Numbered from the stretch's first letter, positions 32,914-42,641 are shown. The stretch: DNA of 64,000 bases from an uncultured Roseobacter sp. (GCF_947493125.1 NZ_CANLQB010000003.1:470858-534857); one strand, 5' to 3'. The notes: generated by a model from the sequence alone, not told the origin. Program-made: numbers and translations.

Positions 32914-33286
32914 CGGCCATTCCCCAATTCAAAAGCGGCCCTGCTGGCTGCGGACCGCTTGCTGTATCGCTGAGCTCCTATTTTAGTCACTCGGGGCGGA
33001 GTTACAAGCGCTGACAGGCGCTGTGGTGAAATGTGTGGCGGGCGCTGGGAAAGGCGCTGCCGGCAAAATGAGAGGTTGCAATTTCAGCAGGCTCGCGTAT
33101 TGCGATGGACATGATGACACGCACACATATCCGGCCCCGACGACGCACAGCGCTTTAACCCCGCTGTCGCCCTGTCGTGCCCTGCGCGCGCATCCTGTCC
33201 ACCTTCCACATTAACTTATTGACCTGTCTGAGCGGCTGTTGCACCTCTTGTGCTCTCGCTGCAGACCTTCGAAAGAGGACGATCCG
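32914..33286. other. Divergent promoter region of gcrA and argD
   Basis: 373 bases, no gene. A possible -35 (TTGACC, 33219-33224) lies upstream of argD but without a clear -10. A small hairpin (AGCGG/CCGCT, near 32932-32957) and short GGCGCTG repeats (33010-33060) are present. The AT-rich block ACATTAACTTATT at 33207-33219 is the best promoter-like zone. Confidence 0.4.
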
Positions 33287-34462
33287 ATGATCCCGACGCT
33301 TCTGCCCACCTATTCGCGTGCGCCCATGAGCTTTGTCAAAGGCGAAGGCGCTTGGCTGGTCGAGGCGGACGGGCGACGCTTTCTCGACCTCGGCGCCGGG
33401 ATTGCGGTGAACGCGCTGGGGCATGCGCACCCGGCGCTTGTGGCCGCGCTGACCGCGCAGGCGGGGGCCTTGTGGCACACCTCGAACCTCTACCAGATCC
33501 CGAAGCAGCAGGAGTTGGCGGACAAGCTGACGACACACAGCTTCGCCGATACGGTGTTTTTCACCAACTCCGGCACGGAGGCTTGTGAGCTGGCGGTGAA
33601 GATGGCGCGGAAATACTGGTACGACAAGGGTCAGCCGGAGAAGACCGATATCCTCACCTTCAGCGGGTCCTTCCACGGGCGGTCGTCGGCGGGGATTGCC
33701 GCTGCCGGGTCGGAGAAGATGACCAAGGGGTTCGGGCCGCTGCTGCCGGGGTTTGTGCATCTGGAGTTTGGTGATCACGAGGCGCTGACTGCGGCCATCA
33801 CCGAGACGACCGGAGCGATCCTGATCGAGCCGGTGCAGGGGGAGGGCGGCATCCGCCCGGTGCCGGACCAATGCCTGAAGGGGCTGCGCGATCTCTGTGA
33901 TGAGCACGGGCTGCTGCTAATTTTCGACGAGGTGCAATGCGGTGTGGGCCGGACCGGCAAGCTCTTTGCCCATGAGTGGGCGGGGATCGCCCCCGACATC
34001 ATGATGGTGGCGAAGGGCATCGGTGGGGGCTTTCCCATCGGCGCGGTGCTGGCGACGGAAGAGGCGGCGAGCGGCATGACGCTGGGCACTCACGGGTCGA
34101 CCTATGGGGGCAACCCTTTGGGCTGTGCGGTCGGCTGCGCGGTGCTGGATCACGTGGCGGACCCGGCGTTTCTGGATGGTGTGAACCGCAAGGCGGGGCT
34201 GTTGCGGCAGAAGCTCGAGGGGCTTGTGGCCTCGCATCCGGACATCTTCGAGAGCGTGCGTGGCTCGGGCCTGATGCTGGGCGTGAAATGCAAGGCGTCG
34301 AATGCCGATATCGTGCAGGCGGGATATGATCAGCAGGTGTTGACCGTACCGGCGGCGGACAATGTGATCCGCCTGCTGCCGCCGCTGACCATTGACGAGA
34401 GCGAGATTGCCGAGGCGGTCGAGCGGCTGGACGCCGCGGCGCGCCAGCTCTCCGCCGCCTGA
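33287..34462 (+). CDS. argD: Acetylornithine aminotransferase
   Basis: 391 residues, class III PLP aminotransferase. Motifs are FLDLGAGIAVNALGHAHP, FTNSGTEACELAVKMARKY, FHGRSSAGI, LLIFDEVQCGVGRTGKL and the PLP-lysine loop MMVAKGIGGGFPIGA. It converts N-acetylglutamate semialdehyde to acetylornithine in arginine synthesis, using glutamate. The start at 33287 (AAAGAGGACGATCCG before ATG) is favoured over the in-frame codon at 33239. argF follows after 30 bases, so the two form an arginine operon. Confidence 0.95.
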   Translation: MIPTLLPTYSRAPMSFVKGEGAWLVEADGRRFLDLGAGIAVNALGHAHPALVAALTAQAGALWHTSNLYQIPKQQELADKLTTHSFADTVFFTNSGTEACELAVKMARKYWYDKGQPEKTDILTFSGSFHGRSSAGIAAAGSEKMTKGFGPLLPGFVHLEFGDHEALTAAITETTGAILIEPVQGEGGIRPVPDQCLKGLRDLCDEHGLLLIFDEVQCGVGRTGKLFAHEWAGIAPDIMMVAKGIGGGFPIGAVLATEEAASGMTLGTHGSTYGGNPLGCAVGCAVLDHVADPAFLDGVNRKAGLLRQKLEGLVASHPDIFESVRGSGLMLGVKCKASNADIVQAGYDQQVLTVPAADNVIRLLPPLTIDESEIAEAVERLDAAARQLSAA

Positions 34463-34492
34463 CCGATACTTGAGACACCGGACGACACGACC

Positions 34493-35419
34493 ATGAACCA
34501 TTTCCTCGATATTCACCTGACCGATCCCAAGGACCTGCGGAGCATCATCGACCATGCCTCTGCCATGAAAACTGCGCGTCTGGGGCGCCCGCGCGGAGCC
34601 CTGGACGATGATCAGCCGTTGAAAGACCGGATGGTGGCGCTGATCTTCGAGAAACCCTCGACGCGCACGCGGGTGTCCTTTGACGTGGGCGTGCGGCAGA
34701 TGGGCGGGCAGACGATGGTGCTCTCGGGCTCGGATATGCAGTTGGGGCACGGCGAGACGATTGCCGATACGGCGCGCGTGCTCAGCCGCTATGTGGATCT
34801 GATCATGATCCGCACCTTCGACGAGGCCGTGCTGACTGAGATGGCGGAATATGCCACGGTGCCGGTGATCAACGGGCTGACGGACCGGACGCACCCCTGT
34901 CAGATCATGGCGGATGTCATGACGTTTGAGGAACATCGTGGCCCGATCAAGGGCAAGAAGGTGGTCTGGTCAGGCGATGGCAACAACGTCTGCGCCTCCT
35001 TCCTGCATGCAGCGGGGCAGTTCGGATTTGATCTCACGTTCACGGGACCGCCGACGCTCGACCCGGAACCCGAGTTCGTCGATCTGGCCCGCGCGAAGGG
35101 CTCGACCATCGTGATCGAGCGCGACCCGGACAAGGCGGTGGCGGGAGCGGACCTGGTGGTCGCGGATACCTGGGTGTCGATGCATGACGCGCAATCGGCG
35201 CGCGAGCGGCGGCACAATCAGCTGCGCCCCTATCAGGTGAACGCGGAGCTGATGGCAAAAGCGAAGCCGGATGCGCTTTTCATGCACTGCCTGCCCGCAC
35301 ACCGCGATGAGGAGGCCACATCGGAGGTCATGGACGGGCCGCATTCGGTGATCTTTGACGAGGCGGAGAACCGGTTGCACGCGCAGAAGGCGATCATGCG
35401 CTGGTGTCTGGAATTGTGA
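34493..35419 (+). CDS. argF: Ornithine carbamoyltransferase
   Basis: 308 residues with the carbamoyl-phosphate motif [12 protein letters not shown] (about 52-63), [11 protein letters not shown], the SMH region and the ornithine motif [11 protein letters not shown] near residue 263. It makes citrulline from ornithine and carbamoyl phosphate. Immediately downstream of argD on the same strand. The size and motifs match anabolic OTCases. Confidence 0.97.
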   Translation: MNHFLDIHLTDPKDLRSIIDHASAMKTARLGRPRGALDDDQPLKDRMVALIFEKPSTRTRVSFDVGVRQMGGQTMVLSGSDMQLGHGETIADTARVLSRYVDLIMIRTFDEAVLTEMAEYATVPVINGLTDRTHPCQIMADVMTFEEHRGPIKGKKVVWSGDGNNVCASFLHAAGQFGFDLTFTGPPTLDPEPEFVDLARAKGSTIVIERDPDKAVAGADLVVADTWVSMHDAQSARERRHNQLRPYQVNAELMAKAKPDALFMHCLPAHRDEEATSEVMDGPHSVIFDEAENRLHAQKAIMRWCLEL

Positions 35420-35425
35420 GAGACC

Positions 35426-35884
35426 TCAGAAGTCCCGCAGGATGGCCTTGAGCTCCGGCTCGCGCACCTTTTCCGCGGCCTCGGCGGGTGAGAACCACTG
35501 GCGGTCGCGCTCGTGGCCCTCGGGGTAGTTATTGGCGAGCGCCTCCACTTCGGCGGCGTAGACCTCCGTTTCGACCGGGGTCATGCCCCCGCGCGCGTGA
35601 TACTTGGTGTAGCGATAGTGCCCGACCGGATCTGGCTGCACCTCGGCGGATTTCACGCCCGCCTCTTCCCAGGCTTCCTGCAGCGCGGCTTCGGAATTGG
35701 CCAACCCTTCCATGGGCCAGCCTTTGGGCACGATCCAGCGCCCGGTGCCGCGGCTGGTGATCAGAAGGACACGTTTGCCGGCGTGGGTCTGACGATAGCA
35801 GAGCGCCGCAACCTGTTGCGCGCGCCGGCCCGAGAAGATCAGCCGGAAGGCGCCTTCAAAGTGAGATCTGACGTATTCAATCAT
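35426..35884 (-). CDS. NUDIX hydrolase
   Basis: 152 residues with the Nudix box GLANSEAALQEAWEEAGV (about 59-76), fitting Gx5Ex7REUxEExGU except that the Arg before Glu is Gln. VLLITSRGTGRWIVPKGWP precedes it, as in diadenosine/diphosphoinositol polyphosphate hydrolases of the DIPP/NudC-like branch. The replaced Arg is common in this branch. It ends six bases after argF in convergent orientation. Substrate unknown. Confidence 0.87.
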   Translation of the reverse strand: MIEYVRSHFEGAFRLIFSGRRAQQVAALCYRQTHAGKRVLLITSRGTGRWIVPKGWPMEGLANSEAALQEAWEEAGVKSAEVQPDPVGHYRYTKYHARGGMTPVETEVYAAEVEALANNYPEGHERDRQWFSPAEAAEKVREPELKAILRDF

Positions 35885-36055
35885 TATACCCGCCGTCGGC
35901 GCTTTGCCGCTTTTTTCAACACTATATAGAATTTGCCAAGGATTTCAAATCTCTGGCTCTGTGGATAAATCGAGACGGCTCATCCACGGGTGAGATTAGC
36001 CGGAAAGTTCAAATTTTCTGTAAACGAGATTACAGATGGCCGGAGCCCAGGATGG

Positions 36056-36604
36056 TCAAATTTCGCGCGCCGGAGAGCCCACCACCCGTGCACCTGCCGC
36101 CACATCTTTCGTAACCACGGCGCCGGCCCCAACGATGGCCCCTGCGCCGATGGTGACGCCCGGCAGGAGGATCGCGCCGCCGCCGACCCAGACATCTGCG
36201 CCCAGAGTGACGGGCAAGGCGCGTTCGATACCCGCGCGACGCTTGGCGATGTCGCGGTGGTGATCCGCGCAGTAGATCTGGACCTGCGGCCCGAGCATGG
36301 AGCGCGCGCCGATTGTCACGCGCCCGCTGTCGAGGATGGTCACGCCTGCGTTGAAGAACACGCCGTCGCCCAGGATCGTGTTGCAGCCGTAGGCGGTGTG
36401 AAACGGCGTCTCGATCAGGCAGTCCTTGCCGACCGACAGGAAGAGCGCGGCCAGCTCCGGCACCATACCACCGCGCTGCTCCGGTGGGCAGGCGTTATGC
36501 GCGAAGACTGCCTTGCGCGCCGCCATGCGCAGATCGTCCAGCTCTGGCGTGAGAGCGTTGTACCAGTCACCGCTGATCATCTGGTCGTATGAACTTTGGG
36601 GCAT
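36056..36604 (-). CDS. Sugar O-acetyltransferase (maltose/galactoside acetyltransferase family)
   Basis: 182 residues: N-terminal mac domain (MISGDWYNALTPELDDLRMAARKAVFAHNACP) followed by left-handed beta-helix hexapeptides with FFNAGVTILDSGRVTIGARSMLGP and GAIVGAGAVVTKDVAAGARVVGSPAR. It transfers acetyl from acetyl-CoA to a sugar hydroxyl, as in Maa, LacA and NodL. Starts four bases downstream of the hrpB stop on the same strand and is probably co-transcribed. Confidence 0.92.
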   Translation of the reverse strand: MPQSSYDQMISGDWYNALTPELDDLRMAARKAVFAHNACPPEQRGGMVPELAALFLSVGKDCLIETPFHTAYGCNTILGDGVFFNAGVTILDSGRVTIGARSMLGPQVQIYCADHHRDIAKRRAGIERALPVTLGADVWVGGGAILLPGVTIGAGAIVGAGAVVTKDVAAGARVVGSPAREI

Positions 36605-36607
36605 GGT

Positions 36608-39046
36608 TTACTTCCTCGGTTTCGCGCGCAAGGTCGGGTCGGCCTGCGTGGGGTCTTCCGGCCAGGGGTGACGCGGATAGCGGCCGCGCATGTCCTTGCG
36701 CACATCGGCATAGGAGCTGGCCCAGAAGCCGGGCAAATCCTCGGTCACCTGCAGCGGACGCTGAGCTGGTGACAGCAGGGTCACCTGCAGCGGTGTGTCC
36801 CCGACCCTTGGGTGATCGGTGACGCCAAAAAGCTCCTGCAGACGGATCGAAATGCGCGGCTGTGCGTCCTCGTATGTGATCGGAACCTTGCGGCCCAGAG
36901 GTGTGGTGAAGTGACCCGGCACCGCCCGGTCGAGCGCCTGCTGCTGGTCCCAGCTGAGGCGCGCCTTCAGCGCGGGCAACAGATCGAAGCTTTTCCAGTC
37001 CGTGGCAGTTTTCACCCCGGAGAGGTGCGGCAGAAGCCAGTCTTCGAGCGTCTCCATCAGATGCGTTTCAGAGAAATCCGGATAGCCTGGATCGCTTCGG
37101 GACATGAGCTGCGCGCGCGCGAGGAAGCGCTGTGCCTTGGCGTCGGGCAGAAGGCCGAGCTGGCGGACGCCGTCGAGCATTGCGCGGGCGATCTCTTCGG
37201 GTGGCGCGTCGTGCCAGACGCGGTCCTCCAGCACCAGTGCGCCGAAGCGTTCCTGTTTGCGGGCCGTCACTGCATTGGCGCGCCGCGACCACTGGCAGAT
37301 ATGGTGCCAGGTGATCTGGTCGGGGAAGGTGTCGCGCAGTTCGCTGTTGGAGAGCGCGACAGCCTGCCGGATGCGCGCCTCGCGCGGGTTGCCATCGAGG
37401 TCGGTTGCCACGAGGAACGGTGTGTTCGCGAGCGGGTCGCCAGCAGGCAGGATGGCGCCCTTTCCGCCGGAGAGGATGTAGCGTGGTGTGTCTCCGGGAC
37501 GGCGGGCGCCGATCCGGTCCGGATAGGCGAGCGCTGCAAGAATGCCGGGGGTGTTCGGTCCCTTTGCCGGAGCTGATCTTGCAAGACGCTTGGCCTCCTC
37601 ACGGATGCGCGTGACAGTGGGACGGTGCGGCTCCCAACCATGATCGGTCTGGAACGTTTTCGGAGATTTAACGGCGGTGAGGCGGAGCGTCAGATCAGCA
37701 GGCGCGTTTCGCAGGATATCGCGTTCGGACAAGAGCGCGGCCAGAAGCGACGCATCGGCACCGCCTTTTGCCACCATATGGGCAAGTCGCGGATGCAGGG
37801 GCATTGCAGAAAGGGCTTTGCCATGTGCGGTGATCCGGCCCTGATCGTCCAGCGCGTCGAGCATCCGCAGCACCGCTTGCGCCTCCGCATAGCGGCCCGG
37901 GTGCGGGGGGGTGACGAAGGGCATGTGATCGGGCGTGCTGCCCCAGGCGGCCAGTTCCAGCGCGAGACCGGTCAGATCGCCTGCGTCAATCTCGGCGGGG
38001 GGATGCGATTGGAGCGCGCCGTCTTCGCCACGGGTCCAGAGCTTGTAGCAATGACCGGGCGCGACCCGGCCCGCCCGGCCCATCCGCTGCGTCGCCTCCG
38101 CGCGGGTCACCCGGGTGGTGCTCAGCCGCGACATGCCCGACGCAGGGTCGAACTCCGCCCGGCGGGCGAGGCCGGCGTCGACCACGATGCGGATGCCTTC
38201 GATGGTCAGCGAGGTCTCGGCGATGGAGGTGGCGAGCACGACCTTGCGGCCCGATCTTGCCGGTGCAATAGCGGCGCGCTGCTCCTTGAACGGCATGGCG
38301 CCAAAGAGCGGCTGCAGGGTGACGTCCGGGTCGATGTGGGGGCGGAGGGCGGCTTCGGTGCGGCGGATTTCCCCTTCGCCGGGCAGAAAGACCAGCGCGC
38401 TTCCGTCGGTCTCGGACAGGGCTGTCAGCGTCAGGTCGGCCACCGCCTGTTCCAACCTTTGCGTTTTCGGGACGGGTTTCGGCAGCCAGTGCGGCGTGAC
38501 CTCGAAGGCGCGGCCTTCGGAGGTGAGGCTGGGTGCCTGCATCAGGTCCGCAATCGGGGCGGCATCCAGCGTGGCGGACATGGCGACGAGGATCAGGTCC
38601 TCGCGCAGCGCGCCCGCCACGTCGAGGCAGAGCGCGAGCCCCAGATCGGCGTTCAGCGAGCGTTCGTGAAACTCGTCGAAGATCACCAAGCTCACGCCCG
38701 GCAGGTCGGGGTCCGACTGGATCATCCGGGTGAGGATGCCTTCGGTGACCACCTCGATGCGTGTGGCCGGCGACACCTTGGCCTGTCCACGGATGCGGTA
38801 TCCCACGGTTTGACCGACGGGCTCGCCCAGGGTCTCGGACATGCGCTCGGCGGCGGCGCGGGCGGCGAGGCGGCGCGGCTCCAGCATCACGATCTTGCCC
38901 TCTGCAAGCCCGGCCTGATGAATCGCCAGCGGGACGCGCGTGGTCTTGCCCGCACCGGGTGGGGCCTGCAGCACCAGCCGACCCGTTTCGAGCAGGGTCG
39001 CCGTGATGTCGGGCAGGATATCGTCGATGGGCAGATCAACCGGCAT
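36608..39046 (-). CDS. hrpB: ATP-dependent RNA helicase HrpB
   Basis: 812 residues. Helicase motifs are GAGKTTRVPLAI (Walker A), IFDEFHERS (DEFH, the HrpB variant of DEAH), SATLD, TSIAETSLTIEGI and QRMGRAGRVAPG, with the HrpB C-terminal domain containing QELFGVTDHPRVGDTP. HrpB is a DEAH-box helicase of unclear role; it is conserved in Proteobacteria. Divergent from meaB with 95 bases between. Confidence 0.96.
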   Translation of the reverse strand: MPVDLPIDDILPDITATLLETGRLVLQAPPGAGKTTRVPLAIHQAGLAEGKIVMLEPRRLAARAAAERMSETLGEPVGQTVGYRIRGQAKVSPATRIEVVTEGILTRMIQSDPDLPGVSLVIFDEFHERSLNADLGLALCLDVAGALREDLILVAMSATLDAAPIADLMQAPSLTSEGRAFEVTPHWLPKPVPKTQRLEQAVADLTLTALSETDGSALVFLPGEGEIRRTEAALRPHIDPDVTLQPLFGAMPFKEQRAAIAPARSGRKVVLATSIAETSLTIEGIRIVVDAGLARRAEFDPASGMSRLSTTRVTRAEATQRMGRAGRVAPGHCYKLWTRGEDGALQSHPPAEIDAGDLTGLALELAAWGSTPDHMPFVTPPHPGRYAEAQAVLRMLDALDDQGRITAHGKALSAMPLHPRLAHMVAKGGADASLLAALLSERDILRNAPADLTLRLTAVKSPKTFQTDHGWEPHRPTVTRIREEAKRLARSAPAKGPNTPGILAALAYPDRIGARRPGDTPRYILSGGKGAILPAGDPLANTPFLVATDLDGNPREARIRQAVALSNSELRDTFPDQITWHHICQWSRRANAVTARKQERFGALVLEDRVWHDAPPEEIARAMLDGVRQLGLLPDAKAQRFLARAQLMSRSDPGYPDFSETHLMETLEDWLLPHLSGVKTATDWKSFDLLPALKARLSWDQQQALDRAVPGHFTTPLGRKVPITYEDAQPRISIRLQELFGVTDHPRVGDTPLQVTLLSPAQRPLQVTEDLPGFWASSYADVRKDMRGRYPRHPWPEDPTQADPTLRAKPRK

Positions 39047-39141
39047 GGGTCCGGTCTAGCGAATGCCGGACCCGCCGCCAAGCACTGGACATTTGCCGAC
39101 GCCTGCCGGACAACCTGAGAGACGCAGAAGGGACGGGGCCT

Positions 39142-40131
39142 ATGGACATTGCCGATCTGACACGCGGTGTAATCGCGGGTGAACGCCGGGCGCTGGCGCG
39201 GGCGATCACGCTGGTGGAGAGCGCACGGGAGGATCACAAGGCACAGGCGGGCGCGCTGCTGGAGGCCCTGCCGAAGGACGCCCAAGCGCTGCGCATTGGG
39301 CTCTCGGGTACGCCGGGTGTGGGCAAATCGACCTTCATCGAGGCCTTTGGCATGATGCTGGTGGAACGCGGGCTGAAGGTCGCGGTGCTGGCGGTTGATC
39401 CGTCGTCGACCCGGTCCGGGGGCTCGATCCTCGGGGACAAGACGCGGATGGATCGGTTGTCGCGCGCCGAGGGGGCCTTCATCCGACCGTCGCCGAGCCA
39501 GACCCACCTGGGTGGCGTGGCCAGGCGGTCGCGGGAGGTGGTTGCGCTCTGCGAGGGGGCGGGGTTTGATGTCGTGCTGATCGAGACTGTTGGCGTGGGC
39601 CAATCGGAGACGGTCGTGGCGCAGATGGCCGATATCTTTCTGTTGCTGTTGGCCCCGGCGGGTGGTGACGAGTTGCAAGGGGTGAAGCGTGGGATCATGG
39701 AGATTGCCGATGTGATCCTGATCAACAAGGCGGATGGCGATCTGAAACCGGCGGCGACACGCACCTGCGCCGACTATGCAGGGGCGTTGCGTCTGTTGCG
39801 GAAGCGGCCACAGGATCCAGAGGGTTTCCCGAAGGCGATGATGGTCTCGGCTGCGGAAAACACTGGCATTGACGCGGTTTGGCAGGACCTCACCAGCTTG
39901 CGGGAGTGGCGCAAGGCGCATGGATTTTGGGATGGGACGCGGGCGGATCAGGCACGCTATTGGTTCGAGGAAGAGGTCAAGACGACGCTTCTGGCGCAAC
40001 TTCAGACACCCGCCGCCCGGGCGGCGTTGGCTGATCTCGGCGCAGCCGTTGCCGGTGGTGACAAGGCGCCGTCCGTTGCCGCAGCCGAATTCCTGGAGAG
40101 CCTGCCGGGTCGGGCGCAGGCAAATCCCTGA
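39142..40131 (+). CDS. meaB: MeaB/ArgK-family G-protein chaperone
   Basis: 329 residues. GTPase motifs are GTPGVGKST (P-loop, about residues 56-64), DPSSTRSGGSILGDKTRM, IETVGVGQSE (G3) and NKAD (G4). MeaB guards and loads the B12 enzyme methylmalonyl-CoA mutase, linked to propionyl-CoA use. The mutase itself is not in the window. It lies alone between divergent hrpB and rpmB downstream. Confidence 0.93.
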   Translation: MDIADLTRGVIAGERRALARAITLVESAREDHKAQAGALLEALPKDAQALRIGLSGTPGVGKSTFIEAFGMMLVERGLKVAVLAVDPSSTRSGGSILGDKTRMDRLSRAEGAFIRPSPSQTHLGGVARRSREVVALCEGAGFDVVLIETVGVGQSETVVAQMADIFLLLLAPAGGDELQGVKRGIMEIADVILINKADGDLKPAATRTCADYAGALRLLRKRPQDPEGFPKAMMVSAAENTGIDAVWQDLTSLREWRKAHGFWDGTRADQARYWFEEEVKTTLLAQLQTPAARAALADLGAAVAGGDKAPSVAAAEFLESLPGRAQANP

Positions 40132-40269
40132 TTTCCGCGCGCCAGCGGGTTGACCGGGCGGGCGATTCCCACTAAAGCCAGCAGACGAATTTCCGGGGCG
40201 TGGCCGATGGCTGCCCCCTTTTGTCGTCTTACGGACCGACCGGGGCGACCTTAGCAAAAGGATAGACCC

Positions 40270-40569
40270 ATGTCGCGCGTTTGCGAATTGACCGGAAAAG
40301 GCCCGATGACTGGCAACAACGTCAGCCACGCCAACAACAAGACCCGCCGGCGCTTTCTGCCCAACCTGAATGATGTGTCGCTGCAGTCCGAAGCTCTGGG
40401 CCGCGCGTTCAAGTTCCGGATCTCCGCCGCGGCTCTGCGCACGGTGGATCACCGGGGTGGGCTCGACAAGTTTCTGGCCAAAGCCAAGGACAGCGAGCTG
40501 TCGCCCAACGCGCTGAAGGTGAAGAAGGCGATTGCAAAGGCGTCCGACACGGCGGATGCGCTGAGCTAA
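40270..40569 (+). CDS. rpmB: 50S ribosomal protein L28
   Basis: 99 residues, [29 protein letters not shown] being diagnostic of L28. Part of the large ribosomal subunit. The alphaproteobacterial form carries a C-terminal extension, as here. A Shine-Dalgarno AAAAGGATAG precedes the ATG, and a textbook intrinsic terminator follows at 40594-40623. Single-gene unit. Confidence 0.98.
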   Translation: MSRVCELTGKGPMTGNNVSHANNKTRRRFLPNLNDVSLQSEALGRAFKFRISAAALRTVDHRGGLDKFLAKAKDSELSPNALKVKKAIAKASDTADALS

Positions 40570-40593
40570 GCCGCGCCTCTTTCGCATGATGAG

Positions 40594-40623
40594 ACCCCTG
40601 TCCGGCAACGGGCGGGGGTTTTT
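40594..40623 (+). terminator. Intrinsic terminator of rpmB
   Basis: Stem ACCCCTGTCCG / CGGGCGGGGGT (11 bp including two G-U pairs) with a GCAA tetraloop, followed by a run of five T. It lies 24 bases after the rpmB stop. Confidence 0.9.
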
Positions 40624-40673
40624 CTGTCTCTGAGTATCCGAGGATCTTCCGCGTTGCCCTCTCAAATGTCCCA

Positions 40674-40727
40674 CCCGGCTGACAAGCCGGGCAGCGGCCG
40701 ATCCCCCTCGACGGGGGTGAGGGCGCT
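40674..40727. repeat. Dispersed two-hairpin intergenic repeat, copy 2
   Basis: 54 bases matching copy 1 at 23122-23175 at 49 positions. In hairpin 2 a T-A pair of copy 1 becomes C-G (CCCCC-TCGAC-GGGGG), so pairing is kept. It again lies between convergent genes (rpmB and cobB). Confidence 0.8.
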
Positions 40728-40754
40728 TTTCGTCTGGTCGGAGACGGGCGCCGC

Positions 40755-41447
40755 CTAGCGCTCCAGGACTTCGTCGACCCAGAGTGGCAGCGTCTGGCTG
40801 GCGGAACCGATGCGGATGTCGTCGAACTGGCTGCCGACCAGCGAGGGTTCGAGGTTGAACTCGATTGTCTGGGCTCCTGCGCGCCGCGCCTCGGCGACGA
40901 AGCCGGCCGCGGGATAGACATTGCCGGAGGTGCCAATGCTTGCGAAGACATCCGCGTTTGCGAGATGGTCGAAGATTTCGTCCATGTCATAGGGCATCTC
41001 GCCAAACCAGACGATATCGGGCCGGGCGGCAGGTGCGCCGCAGGACGGGCAGGCATCCCCCGGGGCCATTACCAGCGGGGCGGGCCAGCGGTGCTCGCAG
41101 GCCGCACAGAGCGCGGACTTCAGCGCGCCATGCATGTGCATGACCTTTTGACTGCCCGCCTTCTCGTGCAGGTCGTCCACATTCTGGGTGATCACGACAA
41201 CGTCTCCATCGAAGTGGTGTTCAAGCCGCGCGAGCGCACGGTGGCCCTCGTTGGGCTCCGCGTCTGCGGCCTGTGCGCGGCGTGCGTTGTAGAAATCGAC
41301 CACCAGCTTCGGGTCCCGGGCGAACCCTTCGGGTGTGGCCACATCCTCGATGCGGTGCTGCGCCCAGAGCCCTCCTTCGGCACGGAACGTGCCCAAGCCG
41401 CTCTCGGCAGAGATGCCCGCGCCCGTGAGGATGACGATTTTCTGCAT
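40755..41447 (-). CDS. cobB: Sirtuin-type NAD-dependent protein deacylase
   Basis: 230 residues with GAGISAESGLGTFR, TQNVDDLHEKAG, the catalytic His in HMHG (about residue 117), and a structural zinc site from CAACEH and CPSCGA. Sirtuins remove acetyl or succinyl groups from lysines and consume NAD. The length and motifs fit CobB class III. Convergent with rpmB; a LysR gene lies 57 bases upstream of its start. Confidence 0.94.
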   Translation of the reverse strand: MQKIVILTGAGISAESGLGTFRAEGGLWAQHRIEDVATPEGFARDPKLVVDFYNARRAQAADAEPNEGHRALARLEHHFDGDVVVITQNVDDLHEKAGSQKVMHMHGALKSALCAACEHRWPAPLVMAPGDACPSCGAPAARPDIVWFGEMPYDMDEIFDHLANADVFASIGTSGNVYPAAGFVAEARRAGAQTIEFNLEPSLVGSQFDDIRIGSASQTLPLWVDEVLER

Positions 41448-41504
41448 TGACGCGCTCCCATCTGCCCCTGTCCAGTGATGGCCTGCCGCTCCGGCCCTGT
41501 CAAA

Positions 41505-42464
41505 TCAGGGGTGCAGGGTTTCGAGCTGACCAGAGAGAAACGGCAGATCCGAAAGCGCGGGGTTGATCATATGCGTGCGGATCAGGCGGCGCATGGTCTG
41601 CGCGACGTTCAGCGGCACATCATCTGCCCAATCGTCACTGGCAAAGAGCGAGATCTGGCGGGCAAAGCCGGGACCGGGCAGTTGGAAGGCTTCAAGCTGG
41701 CCGTGGAAGCGGTGCGCGCGCATGAAGCCGAGCGGTGTCGTGATCGTCCATCCGATGCCCCGCGCGACCATTGCCATCAGCGCCAGATGGCTGCCGATCT
41801 CGAAGCGTTCCGGATGGGGTTCCAATTGCGCGCCGAAATGAGCCTCTATCTGCTGGCGGATGAGCTGTTCGCCGTCATAGCGCAGGAAGGGCAGCCCGTT
41901 CGGGTCCGGCAAGGCGTTTTCGGTGACAGTCGTGCCGCGGGGCACGACCAGCATGAAGGGATCACGGGCGAGCGGATGCTGGACCACACCGTCGAGAGGG
42001 CGCCCGGTGCTCGCGGAAATCGCCAGATGCAGGCGCTTTTCGGCAATGGCCCTGGCGAGGTCGTTGCTGGAGGCTGTGATCATCTTGAACCGGCAGCCGG
42101 TCAGGCTTTCCGCGAGGATGGTGGCGAGTCGTGGCGTCAGGCTGTCATCGAAGTCGTCGATGATGCCGATGCTGAGGGCCTTCAGATGAGCGAGGTCCAT
42201 CACCGTGAGCTCGCTCTGGGCCAGCCGCAGTTCGGCAAGCGCTGTCTCGGCGCGGTGCAGAAAGAGCGTGCCCGCCGGCGTGAGGCGCATGGGGCGACGG
42301 CTGTGATCGAGCAGATCCGTTCCCAACGCCGCTTCGAGATTGCGCAATTGCTGGCTGACGGCAGGCTGGCTGAGGCCGGTCCGCATCGCGGTTTGGGCGA
42401 CTGAGCCGGTGCTCGCCAGAGCCTCGAACACTTCCAGCCCGCGTAGGGTCACCCCTTTCATCAT
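41505..42464 (-). CDS. LysR-family transcriptional regulator
   Basis: 319 residues: N-terminal HTH (LEVFEALASTGSVAQTAMRTGLSQPAVSQQLRNLEAALG) and a substrate-binding domain from about residue 95. Two Met codons start it (42464 or 42461). It is divergent from a nitrilase-superfamily hydrolase at 42642, and an inverted repeat lies between them, so it probably regulates that gene. The effector is unknown. Confidence 0.9.
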   Translation of the reverse strand: MMKGVTLRGLEVFEALASTGSVAQTAMRTGLSQPAVSQQLRNLEAALGTDLLDHSRRPMRLTPAGTLFLHRAETALAELRLAQSELTVMDLAHLKALSIGIIDDFDDSLTPRLATILAESLTGCRFKMITASSNDLARAIAEKRLHLAISASTGRPLDGVVQHPLARDPFMLVVPRGTTVTENALPDPNGLPFLRYDGEQLIRQQIEAHFGAQLEPHPERFEIGSHLALMAMVARGIGWTITTPLGFMRAHRFHGQLEAFQLPGPGFARQISLFASDDWADDVPLNVAQTMRRLIRTHMINPALSDLPFLSGQLETLHP

Positions 42465-42492
42465 GCCGTGCCGCCTTTCTCGCAGTTTTGGA

Positions 42493-42526
42493 TTTCTTGA
42501 GACTGTTTTCCGACGCCGTCAAGAAA
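42493..42526. promoter_or_regulatory. Inverted repeat between LysR and hydrolase genes
   Basis: TTTCTTGA at 42493-42500 and TCAAGAAA at 42519-42526 are exact complements spaced by 18 bases, in an AT-rich stretch 29-62 bases upstream of the LysR start. Could be a LysR-type binding region. Confidence 0.4.
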
Positions 42527-42641
42527 ATATGGTACTCGGTATCTTTTACCTGTCGAAAACCTGAAAGAGCAATCGGCGCAGGTCATGCTTGCGGTTGCGG
42601 GGCAAATCCGGGAGGGTGAGGTGCCTACCCAGGAGGTCGCC

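Noticed and set aside
37625..39118. 497-residue plus-strand open frame
   Set aside because: Antisense to hrpB, which has all helicase motifs. The long frame is an effect of high-GC codon use, and has no domain.
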